DNA from: Streptomyces asiaticus
GTDB lineage: Bacteria > Actinomycetota > Actinomycetes > Streptomycetales > Streptomycetaceae
DNA length: 64,000 bases
Assembly (NCBI RefSeq): GCF_018138715.1
Contig: NZ_JAGSHX010000006.1
Span: 310,001 to 374,000 of the forward strand
Direction: 5' to 3'
Numbering within the stretch: position 1 is the first letter of the stretch; every line of letters begins with the position of its first letter. The position numbers and the translations under genes were made by a program. The notes below the pieces were generated by a model, which was not told where the DNA came from, did no database searches, and was given only the letters and a program-made list of their open reading frames with translations. Below, piece after piece: positions 1 to 8,386 of the stretch.

Positions 1-937
1 GCAGGAAGAGCAGCAGCAGGACGGACATGGCGGACCCGGTGCCGAAGTTCCAGGTGGCGAACGTCGTCTGGTAGACGTGGATCGAGATGAGGTCCGCGGC
101 CTCCGGCGCTGCCTTGCCGAACAGCACATACGGGGTGTTGAAGTCGTTGAACGTCCACAGGAACAGCACCAGCACCAGCACCTGGTTGACCGGGCGCAGC
201 GAGGGCAGGGTGATGCGGCGGATCTGCTGCCACATTCCGGCGCCGTCGAGGGCGGCCGCCTCGTAGAGCTCCTTGGGGATGTTCTGGAGACCGGCCATGA
301 CGACGAGGAAGGCGAACGGCCAGCCCTTCCACACCGACACGGTGAGCAGCGCGATGAAGCTGTTGTCGCCGATCAGCCAGAACGAGGGCTTGTCGGTGAG
401 GCCCAGCTGGTCGTGGAGGACGTGGTTCACCAGCCCGTTGTCGTGCTGGAACATGAACGCCCAGGTGATGACGGCCGTGTAGACGGGCAGCGCGTACGGG
501 ACCAGGAACAGGGTGCGCAGCACACCCCGGCCGCGGAAGGTGTCCTGGAGGAAGATGGCGGTGGCGGTGCCCAGCAGCCAGCACAGCCCGACGGACAGCA
601 CGGTGAAGCCGCAGGTGACCCAGAACGAGTGGAGCAGCGCCTCACCGGCCGGCGCGTTGATGTCCACCGAGATCTTGTAGTTGTCGAATCCGGACCAGGG
701 CGCGGCGCTCCAGTCCCGGATGGAGAACCGGGTGAGCGCCTTGAAGCTCATCAGGATGCCCATCACCATCGGCACCAGATGGACCAGGAGCTCGAGGACC
801 AGGGCGGGCAGGAGCAGCAGATACGGCAGCCCGATGCGGCGGATCCGCCCGGGGCGGCGCGGACCTCGCGCCGCCCCGGGGGTGCTCCCCGACACGGTCC
901 GCCGGTCTGCCTTCGCGATGGCGGTCGTGGTGGTCAT
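1..937 (-). CDS. Sugar ABC transporter permease, partial (3' end outside window)
   Basis: This is an inner-membrane permease of a carbohydrate ABC importer (MalF/UgpA-like family). The protein starts MTTTTAIAKADRR, has a basic cytoplasmic N-terminus and then a first membrane helix (LPYLLLLPALVLELLVHL). The binding-protein-dependent permease domain follows, with the EAA-type cytoplasmic loop EAAALDGAGMWQQIRRIT. That loop docks onto the ATPase subunit. The start lies 13 bases after the stop of the binding-protein gene, so the two are probably co-transcribed. About 312 codons are visible and the C-terminus runs off the left edge; a second permease would be expected beyond it. The substrate cannot be read from the sequence. 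Confidence 0.9.
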   Translation of the reverse strand, partial: MTTTTAIAKADRRTVSGSTPGAARGPRRPGRIRRIGLPYLLLLPALVLELLVHLVPMVMGILMSFKALTRFSIRDWSAAPWSGFDNYKISVDINAPAGEALLHSFWVTCGFTVLSVGLCWLLGTATAIFLQDTFRGRGVLRTLFLVPYALPVYTAVITWAFMFQHDNGLVNHVLHDQLGLTDKPSFWLIGDNSFIALLTVSVWKGWPFAFLVVMAGLQNIPKELYEAAALDGAGMWQQIRRITLPSLRPVNQVLVLVLFLWTFNDFNTPYVLFGKAAPEAADLISIHVYQTTFATWNFGTGSAMSVLLLLFL

Positions 938-950
938 GAGGTGTCCGCGC

Positions 951-2273
951 TCACTTCGCCGGCATCTGCTGCTGGGCCTTCTCCAGCTTGGCCTTCACCG
1001 ACGCGGTGGTCACCGGGCGTCCGGCGGCGGCGTCCGCGAACAGCTCCTTGACGGCCGTGCCCACGGACGTCTCGAACTGCGACTCGTCGGCCACCTGCGG
1101 CAGCGCCTCGGCGCTCTTGGCGAGGGTGTCCCGCAGGGCGGCGGTCGCCTGGTTGTTGAACGCGGGGTCGGACTGGGCGGCCTTGACCGGCGGGATGGAG
1201 CCGTACGCCTTGTTGAGGATCTTCTGCTCGGCGTCGCTGGTCATGAACTTCACGAACTTCAGGGCGCCGTCGTGGTTGTCGGTGTTCTTGAAGACGGCCA
1301 GGTTGATGCCCGCGACCATCGAGTTGACGGCGGTGCCGGTGCCGGGGGTGCCGGAGCGTACGGGCGCCGGGGCCACGCCCCACTCGTCGTCCTTCATGCC
1401 CAGGGAGGCGAAGGTGGCGGAGGCGGTCTGCCACAGGACCATGGCCGTCTTGCCCTTGGCGAAGTCGCTGAGGGACTGGTTCTGCGCGTACTCGGCATTG
1501 CCCGGGGCGATGATCTTGTCCTTCGCCATCAGGTCGACATACTGCTTGATCGCGGTGACCGCGCCGTCCGAGGTGAAGTCGGGCTTGCCGTCGGCGGTGA
1601 AGAAGTCTGCGCCGTGCTGCTTGGCGAAGACGAAGACCTGGTGGATGTTCTCCGAGAGGTTCGCGCCCTCGGCGCCGAGCCCCCACTTGCCGTCCTTGGA
1701 GAGCTTCTTGCCGTCGGCGACGAGGTCGTCCCAGGTGGCGGGGGGCTTGGAGATGCCCGCGTCGGCGAACATCTTCTTGTTGTAGTAGAGCGCGTACGCC
1801 ATCGAGTACAGCGGCACCGCGGCCGGGTCCTCACCCTTCATCCCGGTCGAGCCGAGGGCGGAGGCCACGAAGCGGTCCTCGCCGCCGATGCTGCCGAAGT
1901 TCTTGTCGTCCCACGGCAGCAGCGCCCCGGACGCCTGGAGCGAGGCGCTCCAGGTGTTGCCGATGTTCAGCACATCCGGCCCCTGGCCGGAGGTCGTGGC
2001 GGTGAGGATCCGGTTCAGCAGCTCGGACCAGGGAACGACCTCGAGTTTCACTCTGATCCCGGTCTTCTTCTCGAACTTGTCGAGCTCGGGCTTCAGGACC
2101 TTCTTGTCCACCGTGATGCTGGCGCCCTGGTTGGAGGCCCAGTACGTGAGCGTCTTCGGCGAGTCGTTGGATCCGCCGCCACCGGCCGTCGAGGAACCGC
2201 CTCCGCAGGCCGAGACGGCGAGGGCGAGTGACAAGGTGACGGCGCCTATGGCCGCGACTCGGATGCTGCGCAT
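951..2273 (-). CDS. Extracellular sugar-binding lipoprotein of ABC importer
   Basis: This 440-residue protein is an extracellular solute-binding protein family 1 member. It captures a sugar outside the membrane and delivers it to the permease encoded just downstream. The start at 2273 is chosen because it opens directly with a lipoprotein signal (MRSIRVAAIGAVTLSLALAV) and lipobox VSAC with Cys23. The longer open frame to 2387 has no signal-like start. A Gly/Ser-rich linker follows the lipidated Cys. The body has typical family landmarks, such as TYWASNQGA near the N-terminus and a DVLNIGNTW segment. The gene is divergent from a ROK regulator, which probably controls it. The ligand is unknown. 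Confidence 0.92.
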   Translation of the reverse strand: MRSIRVAAIGAVTLSLALAVSACGGGSSTAGGGGSNDSPKTLTYWASNQGASITVDKKVLKPELDKFEKKTGIRVKLEVVPWSELLNRILTATTSGQGPDVLNIGNTWSASLQASGALLPWDDKNFGSIGGEDRFVASALGSTGMKGEDPAAVPLYSMAYALYYNKKMFADAGISKPPATWDDLVADGKKLSKDGKWGLGAEGANLSENIHQVFVFAKQHGADFFTADGKPDFTSDGAVTAIKQYVDLMAKDKIIAPGNAEYAQNQSLSDFAKGKTAMVLWQTASATFASLGMKDDEWGVAPAPVRSGTPGTGTAVNSMVAGINLAVFKNTDNHDGALKFVKFMTSDAEQKILNKAYGSIPPVKAAQSDPAFNNQATAALRDTLAKSAEALPQVADESQFETSVGTAVKELFADAAAGRPVTTASVKAKLEKAQQQMPAK

Positions 2274-2359
2274 GGCTCCTGGTGTCCCTTCCGGGAGGGG
2301 TGAGTGCCAAGAAGGGCCCGGGTATGCCACCGCGTTCAACTCCCGAAGCCTCTCACGGC

Positions 2360-2380
2360 TTAATTTAGGACGTGAGTTAA
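2360..2380. promoter_or_regulatory. Candidate ROK operator (imperfect dyad)
   Basis: In the 182-base divergent region between the binding-protein gene and the ROK regulator, an AT-rich 21-base block stands out from the GC-rich surroundings. It has TTAA at both ends and partial dyad symmetry inside. It lies 87 bases upstream of the binding-protein start. Its position and base composition suit a repressor site, but the symmetry is imperfect and assignment to the ROK protein is inference. Confidence 0.4.
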
Positions 2381-2455
2381 ACCTCAAGAGAAGGTCGCGT
2401 CAAGAGATCCGGCGGAGGTATCTTGCGGCGCGGAGCCCGGAGTTGAGGAGGCCAG

Positions 2456-3778
2456 GTGACGGCGAACAACGGCCGTACGGTTCGTGACCTGCGGCGGGAG
2501 AACCGTGCCGCCGTGCTGCGCCGGTTGTACCTCGACGGGCCGATGAGCCGCTATTCGCTGGCCCCAGCGACCGGGCTGAGTTCAGGTTCCATCAGCAATG
2601 TGGTCGCCGAACTGCTCGCCGAGGAGCTGGTGGAGGAGGCCGGGAGCGTGGACTCCGACGGCGGCCGCCCCCGCACCCTGCTGCGGATCACCCCGCACAG
2701 CGGCCACATGATCGGGGTGGATGTCGGCGAGACCCGGGTCCGCGTCGAGCTGTTCGATCTCGCGCTGGCCGAACGGGCCCATGCCGACCGGCCGTTGCCC
2801 ACGCGCGGCGCCGGACACCGGGACCGCTACGACAGCGAACTGATCGCGGGCCATATCCGCGACGGCATCGCCGAGGTCCTGGCGGCGGCCGGGCTCACCC
2901 CCGATCGGCTCCTCGGCGTCGGCATCGGCGTCCCCGGCATCGTCGAGCACTCCGAGGAGGGCGGTGCGGAGGAGGGCGGTGCGGTGGTGCACTGCCAGCC
3001 GATCGGCTGGGAGGCGGTCCCGCTGGAGCGGATGCTGCGCGGACCGGGCCATCTCCCCCAGGAGGTCCCGTACTTCATCGAGAACGGCGCCAAGACGCTG
3101 GGGCAGGCCGAGATGTGGTTCGGCGCCGGGCGCGGTGCGCGCAACGCGGTGGTGGTGCTCTTCGGATCGGGCGTCGGCGCCTGCGTCGTGACCGACGACG
3201 TCGAGCACGGCCGGGCGGTGGAGTGGGGCCATCTCACCGTGCGGGTGCGGGGCCGCCGGTGCCGCTGCGGGGCGCTGGGCTGCCTGGAGGCGTACGCGGG
3301 CGCGGAGGCGCTGCTGGAACGCTGGCAGGAGGCGGGCGGACAGCCACCGTCCGACACCGACGAGGAGACCGCCCTGACGGCGATGCTGGCCGCCGCCTAC
3401 CCCGCGGATGGTGGCGCCCCGGACCCGGTGGCGGCCGCCGTCCTCGCCGAGACGGCGGAGTACCTGGGCGCTGGGCTGTCCGACCTGATCAACCTCTTCC
3501 AGCCCGAGCGCATCCTGGTCGGCGGCTGGGCCGGGCTCCAGCTCGGCTCGCGCTTCCTGGACTCGGTGCGCCGCCACGCGCTCTCGTACGCGCTGCCGTA
3601 CCCGTCCGGACGCGTCGGCATCGACCTGGGGGCGCTGGGGCCGGACGCGGTGACGGTGGGCGCCGCGATCCTGCCGCTCGCGGACTTCTTCGCCCGCGGT
3701 GGGCGCCGCCTGCCCGCCGGGCCCTCGCCGGAGCCGTCCCCGGCGTGGCGCACGACCTTGGGCACGCGGCTGGCGTAG
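2456..3778 (+). CDS. ROK-family transcriptional regulator
   Basis: This 440-residue protein is a sugar-responsive regulator of the ROK family. An N-terminal winged helix-turn-helix lies at about residues 25-65 (LAPATGLSSGSISNVVAELL), followed by a sugar-kinase-like fold. The ATPase-type phosphate loop starts near residue 86 (IGVDVGETR). The ROK zinc site is complete: EWGH near residue 256 and CRCGALGCLE near 270. It starts with GTG behind a GAGGAGG ribosome site. It is divergent from the sugar ABC operon, so the most likely role is repression of that transporter until its sugar binds. A tandem copy of its last codons and stop follows at 3792. Confidence 0.92.
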   Translation: MTANNGRTVRDLRRENRAAVLRRLYLDGPMSRYSLAPATGLSSGSISNVVAELLAEELVEEAGSVDSDGGRPRTLLRITPHSGHMIGVDVGETRVRVELFDLALAERAHADRPLPTRGAGHRDRYDSELIAGHIRDGIAEVLAAAGLTPDRLLGVGIGVPGIVEHSEEGGAEEGGAVVHCQPIGWEAVPLERMLRGPGHLPQEVPYFIENGAKTLGQAEMWFGAGRGARNAVVVLFGSGVGACVVTDDVEHGRAVEWGHLTVRVRGRRCRCGALGCLEAYAGAEALLERWQEAGGQPPSDTDEETALTAMLAAAYPADGGAPDPVAAAVLAETAEYLGAGLSDLINLFQPERILVGGWAGLQLGSRFLDSVRRHALSYALPYPSGRVGIDLGALGPDAVTVGAAILPLADFFARGGRRLPAGPSPEPSPAWRTTLGTRLA

Positions 3779-3839
3779 GGGCGACGCACATGGCTGGCGT
3801 AGGGTTACGCCGACTCCTCCGTGCCGTTACGCCGACTCC
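3768..3839. repeat. Two direct duplications of gene 3' ends
   Basis: GGCTGGCGTAGGG, the last codons and stop of the ROK gene, occurs at 3768-3780 and again at 3792-3804. GTTACGCCGACTCC, the end of the converging LacI gene read from the other strand, occurs at 3826-3839 and again at 3804-3817. Each gene therefore has an extra copy of its own terminus, stop codon included, inside the 48-base intergenic space. Confidence 0.85.
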
Positions 3840-4867
3840 CGTACCACCAGCTCCGGTTCGAAGAGGACCGCGACCGGATCGGTGCGCAGGCCCCGGACGT
3901 GCTCGTCGAGCAGCCGGGCCATCGCCGCCGCCATGTCCTCCACCGGCTGGCGCACCGAGGTCAGTGGCGGCCGGCAGGTGGCGGCCACGCTGGAGTCGTC
4001 GAAGCCGACCACCGCGACATCCTCGGGGACCCGCCGGCCCCGCTCCCGCAGCACCTGGCAGACCCCCTGGGCCATCAGGTCGTTGGCCGCGAACACCCCC
4101 TCCACATCGGGGTGTTCGGCGAGCAGCGCGGTCATCGCCGCCACCCCGCTGTCCAGCGTGAAGCCGCCCTCGGCCACCGGAACGTACGGGTGGCCGCCGC
4201 GGGCCATGGTGTCGCGGAATCCGGCGAGCCGCTCCTGGCTCGCCGCCACGGCCCACGGCCCCGACACGGTGGCCACCTTCCGGCACCGCCGGGCCAGCAG
4301 GCGCTCGGCGGCGATGCGGCCACCGTCCCAGTGCGCCAGGTCGACATGGCTCAGCGCCACCGGCCGCACGGGCCGGGCGAACAGCACGGCGGGCAGTCCG
4401 GCCCCGGCCAGCAGCGCGGGCAGTGGATCGTCGGGGTGGGTGGACACCACGAGGGCCCCGTCGGCGTTCCCCTGCCGCAGATACCTCACCACCTCCTGCC
4501 GGGCCTCGGGGGACTCGGCGAACATCAGTACCGGGTGCATCGAGCGCGGCCGCAGGAATCCCACCACGCCACCGACCACCCGGCCGAAGAACGGGTCCGA
4601 GAACACCCGTGCGGCGAAGGCGTTCTGCTCCTCCTCCGAGGTGTCCCCGGCCCCGGAGACGACGAGGGCCACGGTGCCGGTGCGCCGGGTCACCAGCGAT
4701 CGGGCCGCCCGGTTGGGCGCGTAGCCGGTCCTCTCGATCGCCAGCCGGACCAGGTCCTGGATGGCCGGATCCACATTGCGGACGCCATTGACGACCCGGG
4801 ACACGGTCGCCCGGGAGACACCGGCCTCCCGGGCGACATCCTCCAAGGTCGGGGCCTGTCGGTTCAT
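3827..4867 (-). CDS. LacI-family regulator of the adjacent glycan-degradation genes
   Basis: This 346-residue repressor has a classic LacI N-terminal helix-turn-helix (TLEDVAREAGVSRATVSRVV, residues 7-26) and hinge, then a periplasmic-binding-protein-like effector domain ending in VVRESA. It is the last of three same-strand genes (DUF1996 protein, glycoside hydrolase, this regulator). A palindrome with core AGAGCGCTCT sits 36 bases upstream of its start. The same core precedes the DUF1996 gene and the divergent beta-helix gene. The likely job is autoregulated repression of this extracellular polysaccharide-degradation set, relieved by an oligosaccharide. The effector is not identifiable from sequence. 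Confidence 0.92.
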   Translation of the reverse strand: MNRQAPTLEDVAREAGVSRATVSRVVNGVRNVDPAIQDLVRLAIERTGYAPNRAARSLVTRRTGTVALVVSGAGDTSEEEQNAFAARVFSDPFFGRVVGGVVGFLRPRSMHPVLMFAESPEARQEVVRYLRQGNADGALVVSTHPDDPLPALLAGAGLPAVLFARPVRPVALSHVDLAHWDGGRIAAERLLARRCRKVATVSGPWAVAASQERLAGFRDTMARGGHPYVPVAEGGFTLDSGVAAMTALLAEHPDVEGVFAANDLMAQGVCQVLRERGRRVPEDVAVVGFDDSSVAATCRPPLTSVRQPVEDMAAAMARLLDEHVRGLRTDPVAVLFEPELVVRESA

Positions 4868-4902
4868 GCCCGCACCCTAGTGGCCGTGCGCCTCGGGGGC
4901 AT

Positions 4903-4912
4903 AGAGCGCTCT
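4903..4912. promoter_or_regulatory. LacI-type palindromic operator 1
   Basis: AGAGCGCTCT is a perfect 10-base palindrome lying between the glycoside hydrolase stop and the LacI start. It has the central CG dyad typical of LacI-family sites in Streptomyces. It matches the cores at 8076-8085 and 8331-8340, suggesting autoregulation. Confidence 0.6.
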
Positions 4913-4933
4913 CCCGCCACCGTCCTCGGTGGC

Positions 4934-6682
4934 TCAGCGGTAGACCCCGAACTCGTAGAGCGAGTAGCCGTAGCCGGTGCCACGGGCCGTGCCGTGGACG
5001 CGCACATAGCGCCCGGTGCCCGTGACGTCGAAGTCGTCCACACCGCCGTTGCCGTCGGTCACCTCACGGACGGTACGCCAGCTGTTGCCGTCGTCGGAGG
5101 TCTGGATGGTGTACGCCTTGGCGTAGGCGGCCTCCCACACCAGCTGGACGTGGGTGAAGGAGGTGGACGCGCCGAGGTCCACCCGGAGCCACTGCGGATC
5201 GCTCCAGTCGGCGGCCCAGCGGGTGTCGGCCTTGCCGTCCACCGCGTTGGCCGGGGCGCAGGGGCAGTCGCCACCACCCGTCTGGTACGAGGAGGCGGTG
5301 GCGGGCCTGCCGAGGGCCGCGTTGGTGCCGTTCACGGCGGGCGGGACCACCCGCACGGATCGGGTCTCGACGCCGACGTTGCCCTTGCCGTCGGTGGCCT
5401 TGACGTACACCTTCCACACCCCGGGGCGGTCCGGCGCGGTGACCCTCAGCCGCCCGCCGCCGAGGGCGGTGGCGGGCAGCGGGATGAGCCTCTTGTCCTT
5501 GTCGAGGTACATCGTGCTGCCCAGCACCTGGTAGGAAATGGCGTCGCCGTCGGGGTCGGTGGCCTTGACCGCGAGCGTCAGGTCGCGGCCCGCCTCCACC
5601 TTGGCGGCATCGCCCTCCACGGCCAGTGAGGAGATGACCGGCGGTGTGTTGTCGCGCGAGGTGTCCGCTCCGTACGCCTTCTTCACCGCGTAGTACGACA
5701 GCCGCTTCTGGCCGGCGGGCAGCAGATTGAACCAGACGCCGCCGAAGTCGTCCTCGGTGCCGTAGTGGAACATCGTGGCGCCGAGCGCGACGCCCTTGTG
5801 GCCGGTGACGCAGTTCCACGCCTTGGTGTAGCCCGCGGCCTTGGCCTGGTCGGTGGGCTCCTCGGGGACACCATTGGAGTCGTCGGGGACCTCCCACTCC
5901 CCCGCCGGGCCGGTCTCGGTGACGATGTACGGCTTGGTGTAACCGCCCTGCTCCCAGGTGGCCTTGATGTCGCAGACGGCGTTGTAGGAGTTGACGGCGT
6001 ACAGATCGAGGTCGGGGGCGTTCTTCCGGTAGTACGGCCACGCGCCGGTCCAGGCGTCGGTGGAGGTCACCGGGTGGCCGGGATCGATGGCATGGATCTT
6101 CTTAGCGATGTCGTTGACGAACGTGGTGTAGGCGTCCCGCTGCCGCTCCAGCTCATCACCGCTGTAGCAGTTCTGGAGGCCGAGCACCGACTCGTTGCCC
6201 ACGTTCCACATCAGCACGCCCGGGTGGTCCTTGTAGGCGGAGACCCACTTGGTGAACTCGGCGGCCATCTGATCCTTGTAGGCGGTGTCCGTCCGGTAGT
6301 TCACACAGCCGCCGCTGCCCGGGCCGCCACCGGGCTGGAGCCAGAATCCGGCGATCACCTTGATGCCGTGGGCGGCCGCGGAGTCGAAGAGGGGTTTGCT
6401 GGTGGCGTCGGTGCCCCAGGTGCGGATGGTGTTCACGCCCATCGACCGCAGATCGGGGAGGTAGCGGTCGGCGTCCGCGATGGCGGGGCCCCAGGTCAGG
6501 CCCTTGATCTGATACGGCTGGCCGTCCACGGTCAGCCGCCAGTCGCCCTGGGCGCCGGTGACCTTGACGACGCTTCCGGCGGCGTGTGCCTGCTGGCCGG
6601 GCAGCGCGAGGGCACCGGCGGCCAGCAGACCGGCGGCGAGGGGCGCCGCGATACGGCGTGGTGCGGTACGGATCCGGGTCAT
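4934..6682 (-). CDS. Secreted glycoside hydrolase with C-terminal F5/8C carbohydrate-binding domain
   Basis: This 582-residue protein is exported by a Sec signal peptide (cleavage near AHA-AG, residue 34). The catalytic part is a TIM-barrel retaining hydrolase of the GH2/GH5-like clan. The acid/base motif WNVGNES is at residues 159-165 and the probable nucleophile is in VTETGPAGEWE near residue 256. An Ig/cadherin-like linker domain (DPDGDAISYQV) follows, then a C-terminal F5/8 type C (CBM32-like) domain from about residue 440 (LGRPATASSYQTGGG). Its substrate is probably an extracellular beta-glycan. It lies between the DUF1996 gene and the LacI gene on the same strand, and an operon is likely. 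Confidence 0.85.
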   Translation of the reverse strand: MTRIRTAPRRIAAPLAAGLLAAGALALPGQQAHAAGSVVKVTGAQGDWRLTVDGQPYQIKGLTWGPAIADADRYLPDLRSMGVNTIRTWGTDATSKPLFDSAAAHGIKVIAGFWLQPGGGPGSGGCVNYRTDTAYKDQMAAEFTKWVSAYKDHPGVLMWNVGNESVLGLQNCYSGDELERQRDAYTTFVNDIAKKIHAIDPGHPVTSTDAWTGAWPYYRKNAPDLDLYAVNSYNAVCDIKATWEQGGYTKPYIVTETGPAGEWEVPDDSNGVPEEPTDQAKAAGYTKAWNCVTGHKGVALGATMFHYGTEDDFGGVWFNLLPAGQKRLSYYAVKKAYGADTSRDNTPPVISSLAVEGDAAKVEAGRDLTLAVKATDPDGDAISYQVLGSTMYLDKDKRLIPLPATALGGGRLRVTAPDRPGVWKVYVKATDGKGNVGVETRSVRVVPPAVNGTNAALGRPATASSYQTGGGDCPCAPANAVDGKADTRWAADWSDPQWLRVDLGASTSFTHVQLVWEAAYAKAYTIQTSDDGNSWRTVREVTDGNGGVDDFDVTGTGRYVRVHGTARGTGYGYSLYEFGVYR

Positions 6683-6725
6683 GGTGGTGTCTTTCGGTGT
6701 GTCGGCGGGGGGAGTCGGGTGCGGA

Positions 6726-6766
6726 CGGCCCGGCCGCGGCGGTGTGTCCCGCGGGCGGCCGGGCCG
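6726..6766 (-). terminator. GC-rich hairpin between DUF1996 and hydrolase genes
   Basis: Two perfect 12-base arms (CGGCCCGGCCGC at 6726-6737 and its complement at 6755-6766) enclose a 17-base loop. No U-tract follows on either strand. It could act as a partial terminator or as an mRNA-stabilising element between the DUF1996 and hydrolase cistrons. Confidence 0.45.
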
Positions 6767-6779
6767 CGGTGGTACGGGA

Positions 6780-6815
6780 GGTGCGGCGGCTACGGCAGGT
6801 GCGGCGGCTACGGCA
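6780..6815. repeat. 18-base tandem duplication of the DUF1996 gene terminus
   Basis: GGTGCGGCGGCTACGGCA occurs twice in immediate succession (6780-6797 and 6798-6815). The right copy contains the stop codon of the DUF1996 gene at 6808-6810. Confidence 0.9.
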
Positions 6816-7944
6816 GCTCGTAGTTCTCGTCGAGGGCCGCTCCGGCCTCGGGGTGGGTCTGGTCATAGCCGCGGGCGTCGCACTGGAGCGCCCCGACCAC
6901 GCAGTGGTCGACCAGCGCCTTGAGCGTCGGCGCGTCCCAGGCGTTGAAGAAGTCGTAGTGGAACGACCAGCTCGGACCGCTGGCCAGCCTCGCCCGGGAG
7001 AGGTCACCGTTGACCGGGAAGGCCATCTTGAACTCGACCATCGGCAGCGCCACCGGGTGGTCGGCGGGGCACACGTTGTTGTTCGTGCCGGGATTGACCA
7101 CCGGGTAGGCCATATGGCTGCGGTGGTCGGGCGTGTCCAGGTACTTGCCGTCCCAGCAACTGGGCGCCTGGAAACGGATGTTGAGCTGGACCTCGGGACG
7201 GCTCGGGCAGTCCTTGGGGAACTCGACGTTGAAGTAGCTGTCGCCGCACTCCCAGCCCTCGACGAAGCCGGGGTGACGGCGGAACTGCTCGGCGGTCTGC
7301 ATCGGATCGCCCACCACGAACCGCAAGCCCTTGGGGAACGGCCGGACACTGGTGTAGTCGGTTACGCCCGCCTTGTAGTAGATGGTCTGCGGGCCGGTGG
7401 GCAGCACCGGCTTGTCGCCGTTGAACAGCGTGGGCATCCAGTAGCCCGACTTGTCCCCCGGCGCCTTGCAGGTGGTGCGGCCGGCGTCGAGGGAGGCCGT
7501 GGTGCTGGCCGCGTCGGTCGTGGTGTTGCCCATGAAGGTGTGGTCATGGGACGCGCCCGGCCGTTGCGGATACACGATGGGGTCGTCCGCCTTGGTGTGG
7601 CTCACCGAGCAGTTCGCCTGGAACTCGTGGAAGTAGCGGTGGGGCGGCTCCTTCGTGGACGGGGTGACGCCGGTGACCGGCAGGTTCGCGGGAATGTAGC
7701 CGTCGCCGTCCGGGTCCTCCGGCGAGGCGGCGGACGACGCCGCCATGGCGTGCCCCGCGTGGGCCGTGTGCCCCGCGTGGGCCGTGTGCCCCGCGTGGGC
7801 CGCGTGGGTCGCCGTGACACCGCCGCCCGCGGACTTCGCCGCGGGCGTCTCGGCGCTCATCGCGATTCCACCGAGCCCGAGCGAGGTCAGCAGCAGCGCG
7901 CCCGCGATCAGGGTGGATGAAACGATCTTCGATCTCCGTGCCAT
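6808..7944 (-). CDS. Secreted DUF1996 protein with His-Ala-Gly repeat
   Basis: This 378-residue protein contains a DUF1996 domain over most of its length, recognisable from FQANCSVSHTKADDPIVYP, GASHDHTFMGN, SGYWMPTLF and CWDGKYLDTPDHRSHMAYP. DUF1996 is of unknown function, shared with fungal secreted and cell-wall proteins. The start at 7944 is preferred over the open frame to 8055 because AGGAG lies five bases upstream and a signal peptide begins at once. Residues 47-65 are a His-rich tandem repeat built from HAGHTA, encoded by an 18-base repeat. It is probably co-transcribed with the glycoside hydrolase and LacI genes and has a LacI-type palindrome upstream. The His repeat could bind metal, which is inference. 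Confidence 0.85.
   Translation of the reverse strand: MARRSKIVSSTLIAGALLLTSLGLGGIAMSAETPAAKSAGGGVTATHAAHAGHTAHAGHTAHAGHAMAASSAASPEDPDGDGYIPANLPVTGVTPSTKEPPHRYFHEFQANCSVSHTKADDPIVYPQRPGASHDHTFMGNTTTDAASTTASLDAGRTTCKAPGDKSGYWMPTLFNGDKPVLPTGPQTIYYKAGVTDYTSVRPFPKGLRFVVGDPMQTAEQFRRHPGFVEGWECGDSYFNVEFPKDCPSRPEVQLNIRFQAPSCWDGKYLDTPDHRSHMAYPVVNPGTNNNVCPADHPVALPMVEFKMAFPVNGDLSRARLASGPSWSFHYDFFNAWDAPTLKALVDHCVVGALQCDARGYDQTHPEAGAALDENYELP
7745..7806. repeat. 18-base coding minisatellite
   Basis: About three copies of an 18-base unit (GCGTGGGCCGTGTGCCCC on the plus strand) lie inside the DUF1996 gene and encode HAGHTA repeats just after the signal peptide. Near-identity between copies suggests recent expansion and possible length variation between strains. 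Confidence 0.85.
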
Positions 7945-8073
7945 GGAGACTCCTGCCACATGGAGAGAGGGTGAAGGTGGCCGGGCGGCCCTCGCACGGC
8001 GAGGACTCGCGACGCCGTGGGTGCGGGCCGGGCCGCCCGTATGACGGGCCGTCACCGGCCCGCGACAACAGCG

Positions 8074-8087
8074 GGAGAGCGCTCTCC
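8074..8087. promoter_or_regulatory. LacI-type palindromic operator 2
   Basis: GGAGAGCGCTCTCC is a perfect 14-base palindrome, 130 bases upstream of the DUF1996 start. It is the most symmetric of the three local sites and shares the AGAGCGCTCT core with the site in front of the LacI gene. Confidence 0.7.
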
Positions 8088-8329
8088 GAGATGGGAGTGT
8101 CCGGGCGGGGCCGCGAAGGTGTCAAGGCGTCGAGCGGAAAGGATCAGACGCCAGTTCTCCTTTCTCTCTTGAACACAACGACCAGAGGCATGGCCGACCA
8201 CAAATCTCCGCAAGTTCCCCCGAACCAGCGGATCCACCAGGGCAGTTGACGTTCAAAAAGCAACAACATGTAAGGACTGCGGTCACAACTCTTGACGAGT
8301 CGTTCACACGGATGAAGCATGCGACGGCA

Positions 8330-8341
8330 AGAGAGCGCTCC
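8330..8341. promoter_or_regulatory. LacI-type palindromic operator 3
   Basis: The block AGAGAGCGCTCC has a GAGCGCTC perfect core and one mismatch to the longer consensus. It lies 45 bases upstream of the beta-helix protein start, a good position for blocking its promoter or early elongation. Confidence 0.6.
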
Positions 8342-8386
8342 CTCACCCCCATCCCGTTCATTTACTGAACCAGGAGAGACGCCCCC

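Larger units (their letters stand above)
7945..8386. promoter_or_regulatory. Divergent promoter region of the glycan-degradation genes
   Basis: This 442-base gene-free interval separates the DUF1996 operon (left) from the beta-helix gene (right). Between the two LacI-type palindromes at 8074 and 8330 it is relatively AT-rich. It contains TTGACG hexamers near 8246 and 8293 that could serve as -35 elements, but I cannot assign convincing -10 partners. No small gene with a ribosome site was seen. Confidence 0.6.
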
